Made by a program: the position numbers and the translations under genes. Shown here piece by piece: positions 23,590 through 35,000 of a stretch of 59,346 nt of DNA. The DNA lies in the NCBI GenBank assembly GCA_029339195.1, contig JAPTJF010000398.1, positions 1 through 59,346 of the forward strand. Direction: 5' to 3'. Position 1 is the stretch's first letter. The number at the start of each line of letters is the position of its first letter. The DNA is from Micractinium sp. NFX-FRZ (taxonomy: Eukaryota > Chlorophyta > Trebouxiophyceae > Chlorellales > Chlorellaceae). The notes beneath the pieces were generated by a model that searched no databases, was not told the DNA's origin, and saw nothing but the letters and a program-made list of their open reading frames with translations.

Positions 23590-26318
23590 CTAGTGCGTGT
23601 GGCCGTAGTATCCGTAGCCAGAGTGCAGCAGGCTGCGGCCCAGCACAGCCTCCTGCCCAACGCTCATCAACCGGCGGTGCGCCGTGGCGCCGCTGTAGTA
23701 ATAAGAGCTCAGGTGGCGGGAGGCGGCGCCGGACGACAGGAGCGAGCGGCGGTGCGCCGCGCTGCCGCCATAGTAGTACGAGCTCAGCTGCCGGCCCACG
23801 GAGCCGGACGACAGGAGCGAGCGGCGGTGCGCCGTGCTGCCGCCATAGTAGTACGTGCTCAGCTGGCGGCCCACAGAGCCGGACGACAGGAGCGAGCGGC
23901 GGTGCGCCGTGCTGCCGCCATAGTAGTACGACTGCAGACATGGATCAGAGAACGAAGGTCAGGTGGGAATTCAGAGGGGCAGGAGGAGTACAAGGCGCGT
24001 CGCTGAGATACCGTGAGAGGGAGCATTTGCACGGGCGCTTCCCCTTGTCGTGTTTGATGCAACTCCCCCCAGGGAGTTCCTTGCTGCCTCTCTTGCTGCA
24101 TCTTCCTGAGGAAGCGTTGGGCGGCAAGAAAGCAGCGCGGGGCAGCAAGGGCAGCGGCCAGGTGTTGCAGCACGGCTTGAGGTGCACCTACCGTGAGGGT
24201 GCGGGCGGCGCCGTTTGCCGACATCAGGCTCCTGCGGTGCGCGCTGCCGCTGTAGTAGTACGACTGCGGACGGAGGGTTAGCAACAGGGTGTGAGTTAGA
24301 GAATGAGGAGCCGAGCTGAGGGGAGGTGGGCTGGGCAGTGGGGGGAGGTGTCACAAGGCGCCCGCCGCGGCAGCATCCTGCAGCTTCAACCCCATCAAGC
24401 CATCCCAGTAGTACCCCGGTCGAAATCATTCAGGGCAACCGCAGAACAGGCCGCAGGCAACAGGCAGCCCAATAACCAAAACAACATCCAAAGCGCGAGC
24501 GCTGGGCTGGGCAGCCCTGGGCGCCGGCGGACCGGGCTGCGTGTGTGGCGCCGGCTTACCGTGAGGGTCCTGCCAGCGCCGCTCAGCGACATCAGGCTGC
24601 GGCGGTGACTGCTGCCAGAGTAGTAGTACGACTGCAGGGCGGGCAGGGAGGGAGAAGAAAGGAGGGGCACGTTGAGAGGAGGGGAGCGTGCACTGCGGTT
24701 GCATGGGCGCGAGTGTGTCTAGGGCACATGTAAGGGCGGGAGGCGGCAAGCGGCAGCGGGTCGGTACCAGGAGGGGTGCGGGCAGTGCCAGATGTATCAG
24801 CTGCTCGCAGCCGTGTGGTAAGCAAAGGCATCACAAGAGGCACCAGCCACTCACAGTGAGGACGCGGCCGGTGTTAGACGACATCAGTGACCTGCGGTGC
24901 CCGGCATAGTAGTAGCCGCCGTACGACTGGAGGGAGCGGGTGCTACCGACAGCCGCCTCCTGGCCCATGCTGAGCATGCGGCGGTGGGAGCCGTAGTAGT
25001 ACTGCAGGGGAACGGGGGCAAGTGGAACGAGGAAAAACAAGTCAGCATGGGCAGCAGTGGGAAGGAAGGCAGGGGAGACGGGGGCGGGAACAAGGCCGCA
25101 GCAGCAGGAACGGGTGGGTGGTGGCATTGGGTGGCACGTGGAGAGAGCCCAAGGGCAGCAGCAGCCATAACTACACAAGTGGCAGGATCGGGAGGGAGGC
25201 AGCGGCAGCAGGAGCCGTGCAATGCAGGTCGTGGCAGTTGGCCCTCATCAGGGGGAGGGCCGGGTGCCAAGCAAGTGAGCTGATGTGGCGCCAGCTCACC
25301 GTGGTCAGAGTGCGGCCCGCAGCTCCCGCCGACATGAGGGACCGGCGGTGGCCGGCGCTGTAGTACGGAGCGTAGCCCTGCAGGGGTGGTGGGGGAGAGG
25401 GTTGGGAGAGGGAGGCGGGCAGGGTTGAGGGGCAGTGCAGCGGGTTGGGGGCGGCGTGGAATACCACTTGCAGCCCCTGTGCAAGCTTGCAGCAGCAGGG
25501 AACGCAACCACGTCACGGTGCGGAATGCAAGCAGAGGCAACAAAACGTAAAGACATTGCTCATGGCAGGGGGCGGGAAGGGATGACAGGTGGTGGGCGGG
25601 GGTGCGGGGAGTGCTGCAATCGGCAGACTCACGGAGAGGGTGCGGCCAAAGTTGCCGAAGGTAGCCTCCTGCCCAACGTTCATCAGCGAGCGACGCTGGC
25701 CAGCGCCATAGTAGTAGGTCTGCAGGAAGGGAAGGGGGTGAAGGGAGACAGAAACACGCGGTCAGAGGGGGCAGTGGGTGGCGAGAGGTGCACACGGGCA
25801 CACGCAGTGCAACTGCACTCGCCACACGCCGAAGCATCCTCAGCCTCCGCTCCCTCCCTCGCCAGCTCCCTCCCTTGCCAGCACAGAAGCCAGCCACCAC
25901 GGCAGGCAGAAGAGAGCAGGCAGGCCGGCAGGACCACACAGCGCAGCACAGCGCGGCACAGCGTGCTCACCGTCAGCGTGCGCCCAAACAGGGTGCCCGG
26001 CTGCAGGCCCATCAGGCTCCTCCTGTGCTGCGCAGCGGCGCCCTGGTAATAGTAGGAGCTGAGCTGGCGGCCGCCAGTCAGGTGGCTGGGCACGCGGGCG
26101 GCCTCCTTGAGGTGGCGGGGCAGCGGCACAACAGAGGCTTCCATCAGACGGCGGGTGGCAAAGACCACAGGGGAATCGGCCTCCGCCTCGGCGTCAGCGG
26201 AAGCCAGGCGGCGGTGGGCGGTGTAGCCGCCATAGTAGGAGGAGAGGAGGGAGCGGACCGTAAAGGGGGCCTGCTGCAGGCGGCGTGCGTGCGCAGAGGC
26301 GCCGTAATAGTAGCCGGG
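23590..26318 (-). repeat. Tandem exon-module array (YYY/HRR repeats)
   Basis: Coding repeats distributed over seven exons, all phase 0, one to four modules per exon. The last exon (23931-23590) holds four modules in tandem; three of them are 75-bp units nearly identical at the DNA level (about 23931-23707), indicating recent expansion. Single-module exons are 72-87 bp. Arg-Arg occurs in nearly all modules. Confidence 0.85.
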
Positions 26319-27921
26319 CTGCGGGGGGGCGGGGGCGGGGGAGGGGAGCAGGGGGCATGGGGGAAGGAGGCTCAGCGCGCACGTCACGCGACGCACGGCA
26401 CAAGCGCCAGCTGCTGATGCACCACTGGTTGACACTGCTGCTGCTGCACCGCCGCGCACGCGCTGCCACACAGCGCTGCAAAGGCGCACTCCCCAGCAAC
26501 AACTTCCTGCCACCACCACCTGCTGGCTGGCGGGCTGGCTAGCTCACCATCTTGGGCGGGCTGGGGGTGGGGCGGTGCGGGGGTGGCGCCGCGACCGCGT
26601 CGTGCTCAGCGTCGTGCAGGGCGCCCACGCCCACCGTGCCGTCGGCCAGCTCCAGAGCATACAGGCACGAGGCGCCCGACTTGGCCTGGTCAAAGGCCAC
26701 GGCGCCGGTGGCGGCGTCCTGCACAACCACGTTCTGCTGGCAGATGGCCGACAGGGGGGTGCTCTTGCCGCCCTGGTTGTACACAGTCACCTCAAACAGC
26801 TCGCACTCGTCGTCCTGCAGGCGACAGAGGGCAGGAGGAGGCAACGAGACACGGTGAGGGGAGACGCAGGGGGGCGCGGCGGGATACCGCGCGTGTTGCG
26901 GCACATGCTGCACACGCAGGCAGCCGGTCCCTATCCACGTACCCTGCACCTCAGCTGCCCCGGTGTCGTGCTCTGCTGCCCTGCTGCTGCTGCCAGCCTC
27001 ACCGTGGGTGCCTCGCTGAGCACGCCCAGCTCCACATCCTTGAGCCACCACCCTGGGCCGGCCGCACAGGTGGCCGACACGGTGCCCGCGGGGCTGGCAG
27101 ACTGGATGTACGTCTTGGGGGCGGCCAGCACAGCGTCCGCCAGGCGCACGCGGAAGGCCTTCAGGGGCTGGCACGCGGCGCCGCCGGCGGGGCAGGCTGA
27201 GCAGACCTGCGGGTGGGTGGGCGAGGCGAGCGGGCACGTGCGACGTGAGCGCGCGGCGCATGGCGTGCGACGTGCGGCGCGCGCGGCGGCTGTACGCACA
27301 TGCGCACCGCGAGCCGCCCGGTGCGCCCAGGTGCAGCCTGCCGCCTCCTGCGCCGTGCCGGCTGCCTGCTGAAACCCACAGAAGATGGGGTGGCTGCTGC
27401 CAACCCAGATGGGAACGCGGACGGCAGCGTACCTTGAAGTAGAAGGTGGTTGTGTCCACCTTGCCCGACCGCTGGTAGTCGACAGTAAAAGGCAGGCTGG
27501 AGGCCAGCTGCGCCTTGGCCAGCTTCTCAGTGTCGCACCCGGTGGCGGCTGCAGCGCCGCACAGCAGCGCCAGGCATGCCAGGAGCGCAAGCTGCAGCAC
27601 AAGGGGCAGCAGCAGCGGCGGGGTGAGGCGGCGGCGGCCGGCGGCGGCGGACAAGTGTCCAGTAGGCTGCCCGACACCCGCCGATTCGATGCCGCGCTGC
27701 CAAAGTTCCCTACAGTTGCTGGCCCAGAGTTTAACAACCGAGGACTCCCCCGAAATGAAATCGCCACCGTGTTGCGATCGCACCCCGCGCTGCGGCCCGC
27801 CGTGAGACGCCCACGCGTTTCCCTGCCCTTGAGTGCTGCTCTCACCGGTCGCCAGAGCGCCATGCTGCTGCCGCGTGAACACATGCGCGACATGGGTGCC
27901 GCCTCCAAAGGGCTGACGCAC
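23590..27921 (-). CDS. Secreted modular tyrosine-repeat (YYY...HRRSLM) protein
   Basis: Minus-strand exons: first exon ending at 27433, then 27206-27003, 26814-26548, 26318-25971, 25719-25633, 25377-25300, 25001-24855, 24631-24560, 24263-24192 and 23931-23590. Every junction is phase 0. Part 1 has a strongly hydrophobic signal-like segment (LLLPLVLQLALLACLALLCG) and a roughly 200-residue Cys-containing domain (CSACPAGGAAC, GWWLKDVELGV, ELFEVTVYNQGGKS). Part 2 is about 13 modules of roughly 24-29 residues built on YYYGGSxAHRRSLMSxxGxxxRTLT; exons usually begin (S)YYY and end R(T/V)LT. It ends in GYGYYGHTH. The tyrosine triplets suggest an extracellular matrix protein able to form dityrosine links (inference). 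The family is not recognised. The only in-frame Met upstream is at 27921, far from the signal segment, so the true start is uncertain and may lie in another exon. Confidence 0.7.
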
Positions 27922-29064
27922 GCCGTCTTCCTACGGCCAGCCAGGAGGGTCTGAGCATGCCTGGCGTTAGGCGGGAGGCGGGCGGGGCCACTGCCTTGAC
28001 CTCCAAAAACGCGGCGAGGCCTACGGCGCCCCATCGCCGCTTGCAGCCCCGGCCACATCCATGACATGCCCCATTTGCCCGCCAGAGAGCGGGGTGAGCC
28101 CCCTGGTCGGCCCACAGCTAGAGATCTCAGCGCACCTGAGGGGTGGAGGGGGAAGACGCTTGGGGCTTCGCTGCTGGGCCTGGTGGTGCGCGTGGTTGAT
28201 GAAGACAGGGCCAATTGAGGCTGTAACACGGTGGGGTTGGGGGAGCGCTTCCTGACGCGCAAGTGGGGGTGGTGACAGGGCATAGCATGGTGCCCCTCCT
28301 GGGTCATCGCCAAATTGCGGCTCTTGCAGGCCTCTTGAACCGCTTTGAGCAACCCAACTCTGCCTCTGGCAATGGTGTCGGCATAATGGGAGCGGGTGGG
28401 AGCGCTCCCGACGCGTTCTGGAAGTGTCCTGGGCTGGCAACATGCACTGCCTTGGGGCGCTGTCAGAGGTTCTGTGGCCTAACTGGCCCGGCTGGCCATG
28501 AGACCTTCCAACATGTCTTGGGTAGCAACAAGGAGGGTTCCCAGGTCAAAGGGAGGCGCCTCCCAGCCCGCCGCCTGTATTGCGGGTATTGTGCGGCGAG
28601 CTAGCAGTATGCGGCGCCGCGCAGGCAGCGGCAGGACAAGTGTTTGAAAACGGCACGCCACATGACCATGATTCCTTCTGCCGTGTCCCCATATGTTGAG
28701 TAGGTAAGTTTGTGGGCTTGAAAGAGTACCATGCGCAGCACACTTTAAGTGCCGGGACCGCCACCCGGGTAGCTTGAGAAGTGCTGGATGTGGGGCAAGC
28801 AGCGGGGTGTGTTCAAGGCTGAGCAACACTTTGGGCATGGCCCGTGCTGCTATTTGCGCGACCAATGAGTCGGCACTACTGAATATGGGTCGCCAGGACC
28901 CTCGGAGGTGCATCTATGCGTACTGCAAGCCTAGCAGGCGTGCCCCGCTGTCGCCCGCTGGCGGCGGCGGCGGCGGCAGCAGCAAAATCCTGGGCGCCAA
29001 AATGCGGTCTCGGCTTTTTATTATCGTCTGATCCACATGATGATCTGAAAGACGAAGTTAGCCT
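27922..29064. other. Divergent intergenic region; likely bidirectional promoter
   Basis: Separates the minus-strand tyrosine-repeat gene from the plus-strand F-box/SNF2 gene. It is less GC-rich than its surroundings, and TTTTTATTATC at about 29015 is a possible AT-rich core element for the plus-strand gene. A 144-codon minus-strand frame (28479-28913) shows no domain and is not called. Confidence 0.45.
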
Positions 29065-32000
29065 GTGAACCGCGCGATGCCGCAGCTCGCGGGTTTTCTT
29101 GAAGGCCTGTCCCTTTCGGTGTTGCCGGGACGTGAGGCCCGTGTGGGGCAGCTGCTGCAGCTGACGGTCAAGGAAAAACTCGCAGTTCTGCTGGACGACG
29201 CTGGGTGCGCTGCCGACAGCCTTGCCGGAAGTGCGCTCGGGCAGCCCTGGGCGGCTGGGGCTGGGCATTTATGTACCAGCGCGGATTCTGATCGGCGCCT
29301 GCTCCCGCTACGATGTGCAGGACGCCCTGCCTTGCCGATGCACCGCCGCCGCCTGGGGCCAAGCAGCCACCGACCCTGCTCGATGCTGCGGGAGTGGTGC
29401 GTCCCGTGCAGAACCAGCCCGAGCAGCGCAATTACTGTCTGTGAAACAACTCAATTTGGGGGCCGGATGCCTGTGTAGCTGGTACGCCATGTGGCCGTGC
29501 GCGGCAGCTGGCGCTGTGGATTGCAACAGGAGGTGGCAGCGGCTGTGCTCGCCACGCCCTTTCTGGGATCATCTACACAGCCCCGCCATGGTCACAGCTC
29601 AGCATGATGCTTTTGTGCTTGGGCTGTTGCGCAGGCGCAGCGCTACGGGGCCAGCTGCTATGCAGAGGTCACGGCAGTGGCGGGCGATGCAGCGACCGCC
29701 AGGCTGGCGCTGGTTCTGCCAGATGCCGTGTGGAGTTGCTACCGAAGCTGGGACAGGAAGAAAATAGCAGCAGATGCCCTGGTGTTCCAGCATTTGGTGC
29801 CACCGCGGATTCAGCAGGATGGGGGCCAAATGGGCGCCAGCAGTGGGCAGGACCATGCCAGCGCTGCGGCAGTGGGGGCGGCAGTGGCGGCAGCAGCAGT
29901 GGCGGCGGCAGCAGCGGGCGCGGGGGGCGGCGATGAGCAGGCACAGCGTGCGGCGGCGGGGCAGGTGCTAGGCAGCTACCTGCACGTGCTGATGCGCAAG
30001 CTTGCCGACCTGCGCCAGCCGGACAGCGGGGCCGATGCCTTCAGGTCAGTTGTGGTTGTGCAAAAGTGCAGGATGCTGTCGTGTCCCGCTGCGCTTGCTG
30101 CGACTGCACTCGCTAGCTGTTGCCCGTCAGCAGTTGTAGCTGCATCGGTACGTCTGTGCTGGCAACACGCTGCTTGCTCATTTTGTTGCTGCCGTCGCCG
30201 AGCTGAATCAAACATTGCTGCACTTGCCCTGCAGCCTGGCATCGCTCTTTCAAGCGCTGCCAGTCAAGGCGTCGCAGCCGGCAGCGCCGCCGCTGGTGCC
30301 ACGCGATTCCTCCAAGCCCTGCCCGCTGGAAGCGGTGAGGCCCCGCAGAGCAGTGAGCTGTCAAGAGCTGTCAAGCTGCCGGATCTGGCTTTGGCATGAG
30401 GGGCAGAGAGGTGGCACGTTGCGAGCACTGGCCTTGCCCTCTGCAGGCCTTGGTGTGTGTCCACCACCATCGCCACCTGCCGCCTGTGTTCCCCCCTGTT
30501 GCCATCCCGCTGTTTCCATCCACCTGCACCTGCAGCTGCCCGAGGCCGTCCTGCAGCAGGTGCTGTCCTACCTGCCGGGCGACTCGCTGCGGGCGGTGTC
30601 CGCCAGCTGTCGCCACCTCAGAGAGCTGTCGCGTGACGTGGCGCCCGGCCTCAGGCTCACGCTCTACCCCCACCAGGTACGCAGGCAGGCGTAGAGAAGC
30701 GGGGATCAGCGTGGCGTACATGGTGGGATGCATTGGGAGGGCAAGCGTGTGCATGTAGGGATTGCAGGGTGCGAGCCAGGTGCACATGCACGTGGCATAC
30801 ATGCGGAGGCCTGCACCGGCTGGGCATGTGTGCGCATGTCCGGGCCAGGGTGTGAGCCAGGTGTGCGTGTGCGTGCCAAGGTGCTGAGCACGTGCACCCC
30901 TGTGCATGGCTGCATGCTTGCAGCCCGCTGTCTGTGTGCAAATGCAGCGGGTCCCCGGCCTGACACGAGCACCTGCAACTACACGCGTATAGAAGCGGGC
31001 AGGCATTTGAGTTGTCTGCGCTGCTCCTGTGGCTGGTGTTGCTCCTCCAGCCTCTTCCTGCTGCCCTGCACACAACCACCCTCTGCCTGCCCTCGACCTG
31101 TACTTCCCTGCAGCGCGGCGCCGTGACATGGATGCAGGACCGCGAGCGTGCCTCTGGCCCGCTGCCGCACCCCACCATCCAAGCCTTCCACTGCGCCGAC
31201 GTGGCGCCCGGCGCCGCCGCCTGCTTCCCTGCTGCTGCCCCCGATGCCGGCGGCGGAAGCGGCGCAGCCAGCCATGCAGCCCGGGTGTTCAGGCCGGGCC
31301 TCCGTTGCTGGGGGGACACCTCCACTGGCCGGCTTTTAACAATGGAGCCGCCGCAGCTGAAGGACAGCCCGGGCGGCCTGTTCTGTGATGAGCCGGGACT
31401 GGGGAAGACCATCACAGCGGTGAGGGGGCGGCAGGGTGGGCTGGGTGGGCGGCAGCACATGCAGATGCCAGCGCCCCTGGCGGAGCGCAGCGTGGGGAGC
31501 ACAGCGTGGGGAGCACAGCGTGGGAAAGCACAGCATGGTGTGTCCAGTCCTCTCTGCCCACGGACCTGCGGAAGGGGCCAGGTGCATGTAGCTCTTGCTG
31601 CTGCTGCTGCTGCACTTTGTCTGCCTCGCCTGGCTCTTTCACGTTTCTGCCTGCAGGTGCTGTGCTGTGCACATGCCGCCTGCCGTGTGCCCTTCACTGC
31701 CCCCTGCTGAGCACGCTGCCCACCCCACCCCACCCCAACCCCTGGCCTTGTGCGCAGCTGGCCCTGATCCTGCGCTTCCTCGGCGTGCTCCCCGCCGCCC
31801 CCTGTGGCGCCATTGTCAACTGGGTGACCACAGAGCGCGGGCGCTGCGGGTACTACAAGCTGGCAAGGGAGGAGGCGGCCTCGGCTGCGCAGCTTCTGCG
31901 CCAGGGCAGCCAGAGCAGCCGCGCCAGCATGCCGCGCACGCGCAGCAGCAGCAGCAGCACGCCGGCGGGGCTGGGCGTGGGCGTGGGCGTGGGCAGCCCG

Positions 32001-35000
32001 CCGGCGGCGGCAGCGGCGGGAGAGGAGGGAGAGGAGGCACGGGAGGGGGAGGCGGGCCACGCGGCTCCGCCCAGCAAGTGGCAGCGCCACGTCGGCGGCG
32101 CCGCCGAGCAGCAGCAGCAGCAGCAGCAGCAGGGTGTTGTCATGCCCGGGGCAGCTGCCGCCGGTGCAGGCGCTTGGGCCATGGGTGCGGATGGCAGCGA
32201 GCCTGTTGCGGACTCCCGGGGCACCTGGGCAGAGTGTGACCTCTGCCACAAATTCCGCTACCTGCACCCAGGCCTCCAGGTGGGTGACATGTTGTGTTTT
32301 CCCAAATGGCGGCGCCCTCTCGCCTGTCCGGCACGCCTGTCGTTTCTGTTGTTGTTGTTGTTGTGCCGCCTGTGGGCAGCTCACCACTGCCCAGCCACTC
32401 CACCCATCCACCTTCCTCTCCACCCCAGCTACGCGGTTCTCACTCCCCGCTACCCATCACATGCTCCTCTCCCATACTCAGCACCCGAGCACCTGCCCCC
32501 TTGGCCCTGCAGCTGCCCGCTGGCGACTTTGTGTGCTCAAACAGCCCAGACGAGCACTTTGCCTGGCAGGGATGCGCGTCACCCCAAGAGCCCTTTGTGC
32601 GCTTCCGCCCCGGGTGACAGGGCGGTGTGGCCGGGTGACGATTGTTGCTTTTGCTGCCTGCTATCTGGCAACTTAGGATCCAGCTGTGCATGGGTATTCA
32701 GGTGGCGAGTAGTAAGGTGGCGAGTAGTACGGTGGCAAGCTGTGCGAGAGGCTTGACTAGCTGCTGAGCCTGCTTGCCCGCCGCTTGCCACCCTGAGCCT
32801 GCTGCATGCCCGCCTGCACTGCCCTTGCCAGACCCTGCCTGTCCTGCCCACCTGTGCTGCCCTTCCCGGCCCTCCTCCTGCCTCTTTTGCAGTTGGGTGG
32901 TGGTTGAAGAGGCGCAGGGTGTGCCACGCAACCTGTCCTTCTACCGCCGCCTGCTGTCGAGCCACCCCTCCCAGCTGCCCCGCCGCAGCGGCAGCTTGAG
33001 CACCCCCCTTGCCTGGCTGGCTGCTCAGCCCCTGGCAAACCTCATGGCAGCACCCTTCACGCTGCCAGGGGAGCTGTGCAGGTGTGTGGTGGCAGCGGGG
33101 GGCAAGGCCCAGGGTCGCCAGCAATGGTGACTGCGAGGGCGGTGCACTGCACCAAAGGGTTTTGCGCCCTTATGGCACATGGATGCAGCCAGCATGGGCT
33201 GGCACACTGGACATGGGCGCTGCAGGGGAAACCTCTCATCCCTCCCCCGGCCTGCCGCCTTCTGTTGTCTGGGCCGCCTGTGCTCTTTTCCAAAGGCCGC
33301 TTGCGCACACAAGGTCTCGTGTGTTTTAAGAACCTACTGTGCAGCCAGGGGCACTCTTGGTCCTGTGTGCGTGCAGCAGAGACGCGTGCCACTCACGCAC
33401 GCTGTGCCTGCTGTGCCCGCTTCGTGCAGGAACCACCCCGGCTTTGGGCTGCTCTTTCGAGAGATGGGGCTAGAGCCAGTGGTGGACCCACAGCAGCAGC
33501 AGCAGCAGCAGCAGCAGCGCCGGCAGTCAGGTGGCAGAGGCAGGGGCGGCGGCCGGGGCCGCGGCCGGGGCCGGGGCGGTGGCGGCAGAGGGGGCGGCGG
33601 AAGGGGAGGCACGTCAGGGCAGGGGCAAGGTGCCGCCGACGAGGACCAGCAGGCTCAGCAGGCGCAGCAGCGACCAAAGCAGCGACCAAAGCGGCGGCAG
33701 AGCTGGGGGCGGCCGTCCTCTGACAGCAGTGAGGAGGAGGAGGAGGAGGAGGGCTTTGACTCGTCCCAGTCGGGCAGTGAGGCGGACAGTGAGGTGAAGG
33801 CCGGGGAGCAGGAAGCGGAGTAGGAAACATGGTCTGGCACTGAGCTGGCAGGCAGCGGGTCCAGCACAGACGGCGACGGTGATGAGGAGGCCAGCGAGGA
33901 TGGCGAGGAGGCCGCCGCCGCGCAGGCCGTGCCAGCTCAGCGGCGGCGGCAGAAGCGCGGCAGCAGGGGCGGCGGGGTGGCGGGCGGGGATGTGCCCATG
34001 TGGCGCCGCCCTGCTGCGCTGGCTGGACTGGAGCTGGATCTGGCTGCCCTGCAGCAAGCACTGGACGGGGGTGAGCGGTGGGGCAGGGCGGCGGCTTGTT
34101 TGGTGGCTATAGCAGTGGTGGGGAGTGGGAGGCGGTTTGGCGTGTGGTGGTGGTGATTCCAGCTGGCGCCGGCCTGCGGGAGGGGCTGGCAGAAGGGTGC
34201 AAGATTGTAAAGTGTCCAACCGCTGCCGGGTGTTGGGCGCCTGCCTGCACGGTGAAGCCGCAGCCGGCGGCACTGCGCCGACAGCAGCGTGTGGTGTCGG
34301 CTGTGCCGTCCTTGGCATGTCCCGAGGCGGCTTCCCTGCCCCCCATCCTCGTTGCCGCCACGCGTAACTCCCAACACAACAGCCTTCCCCCTTCTCACCC
34401 CTTGCAGGGCCTTGCCCCCCTGCTCACCACCTCTCCCCTCCCTCCCCCGCATCCTCATTGCTGCACGCGTGACTCCCAACACATTAGCCTCCCCTCCCCC
34501 ACCCCGCCATCCCCCCGCCGCTTCCCTCCACCCTTCACTCACCTCTTGCAGGCCGCTGGTCCCCTCCCCACCGCATCTCTGATCCCTTCCCCGCCTTGCC
34601 GCCACGCGTGCGCGTCTGTTAGCACATTGGCTCCCCCTCCCCCACCCCGCCATCTTTCCTCACCCCACCCTTCACCCACCTTGTGCAGGCCCCTGGTCCC
34701 CTCCCCACCGCATCTTCCTGTCTCCCGCCACCCTGGTCATGGTGCCCCTGCCCATACACATAGACCACTGGGAGGCGCAGGCACGGCAGCACGCGCCTGG
34801 CCTCAAGGTTCTGGTCTACACGACAGAGAGTGAGTGGAGGCGGAGGCACGTGTTGTTGGGCCTGGGCTCAAGGTGCTTGGTCTACACGACAGAAAGTGGG
34901 TGAATGGAAGCGGGAGTATGTGTAGGTGCAAGGAGTGAGGGTGGAGCGGGTGGCTTTTGGTCCTTGCCTGGGTTTTGCTGTATAGAGTGAGTGAGGCAAG

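Noticed and set aside
23590..26318. CRISPR-like reading of the regular repeats
   Set aside because: Repeats are coding, variable in DNA and interrupted by introns; spacers are not unique short sequences.
28479..28913. 144-codon minus-strand frame in the divergent intergenic region
   Set aside because: No domain, no splice context and ordinary composition; its length is expected by chance in GC-rich DNA.
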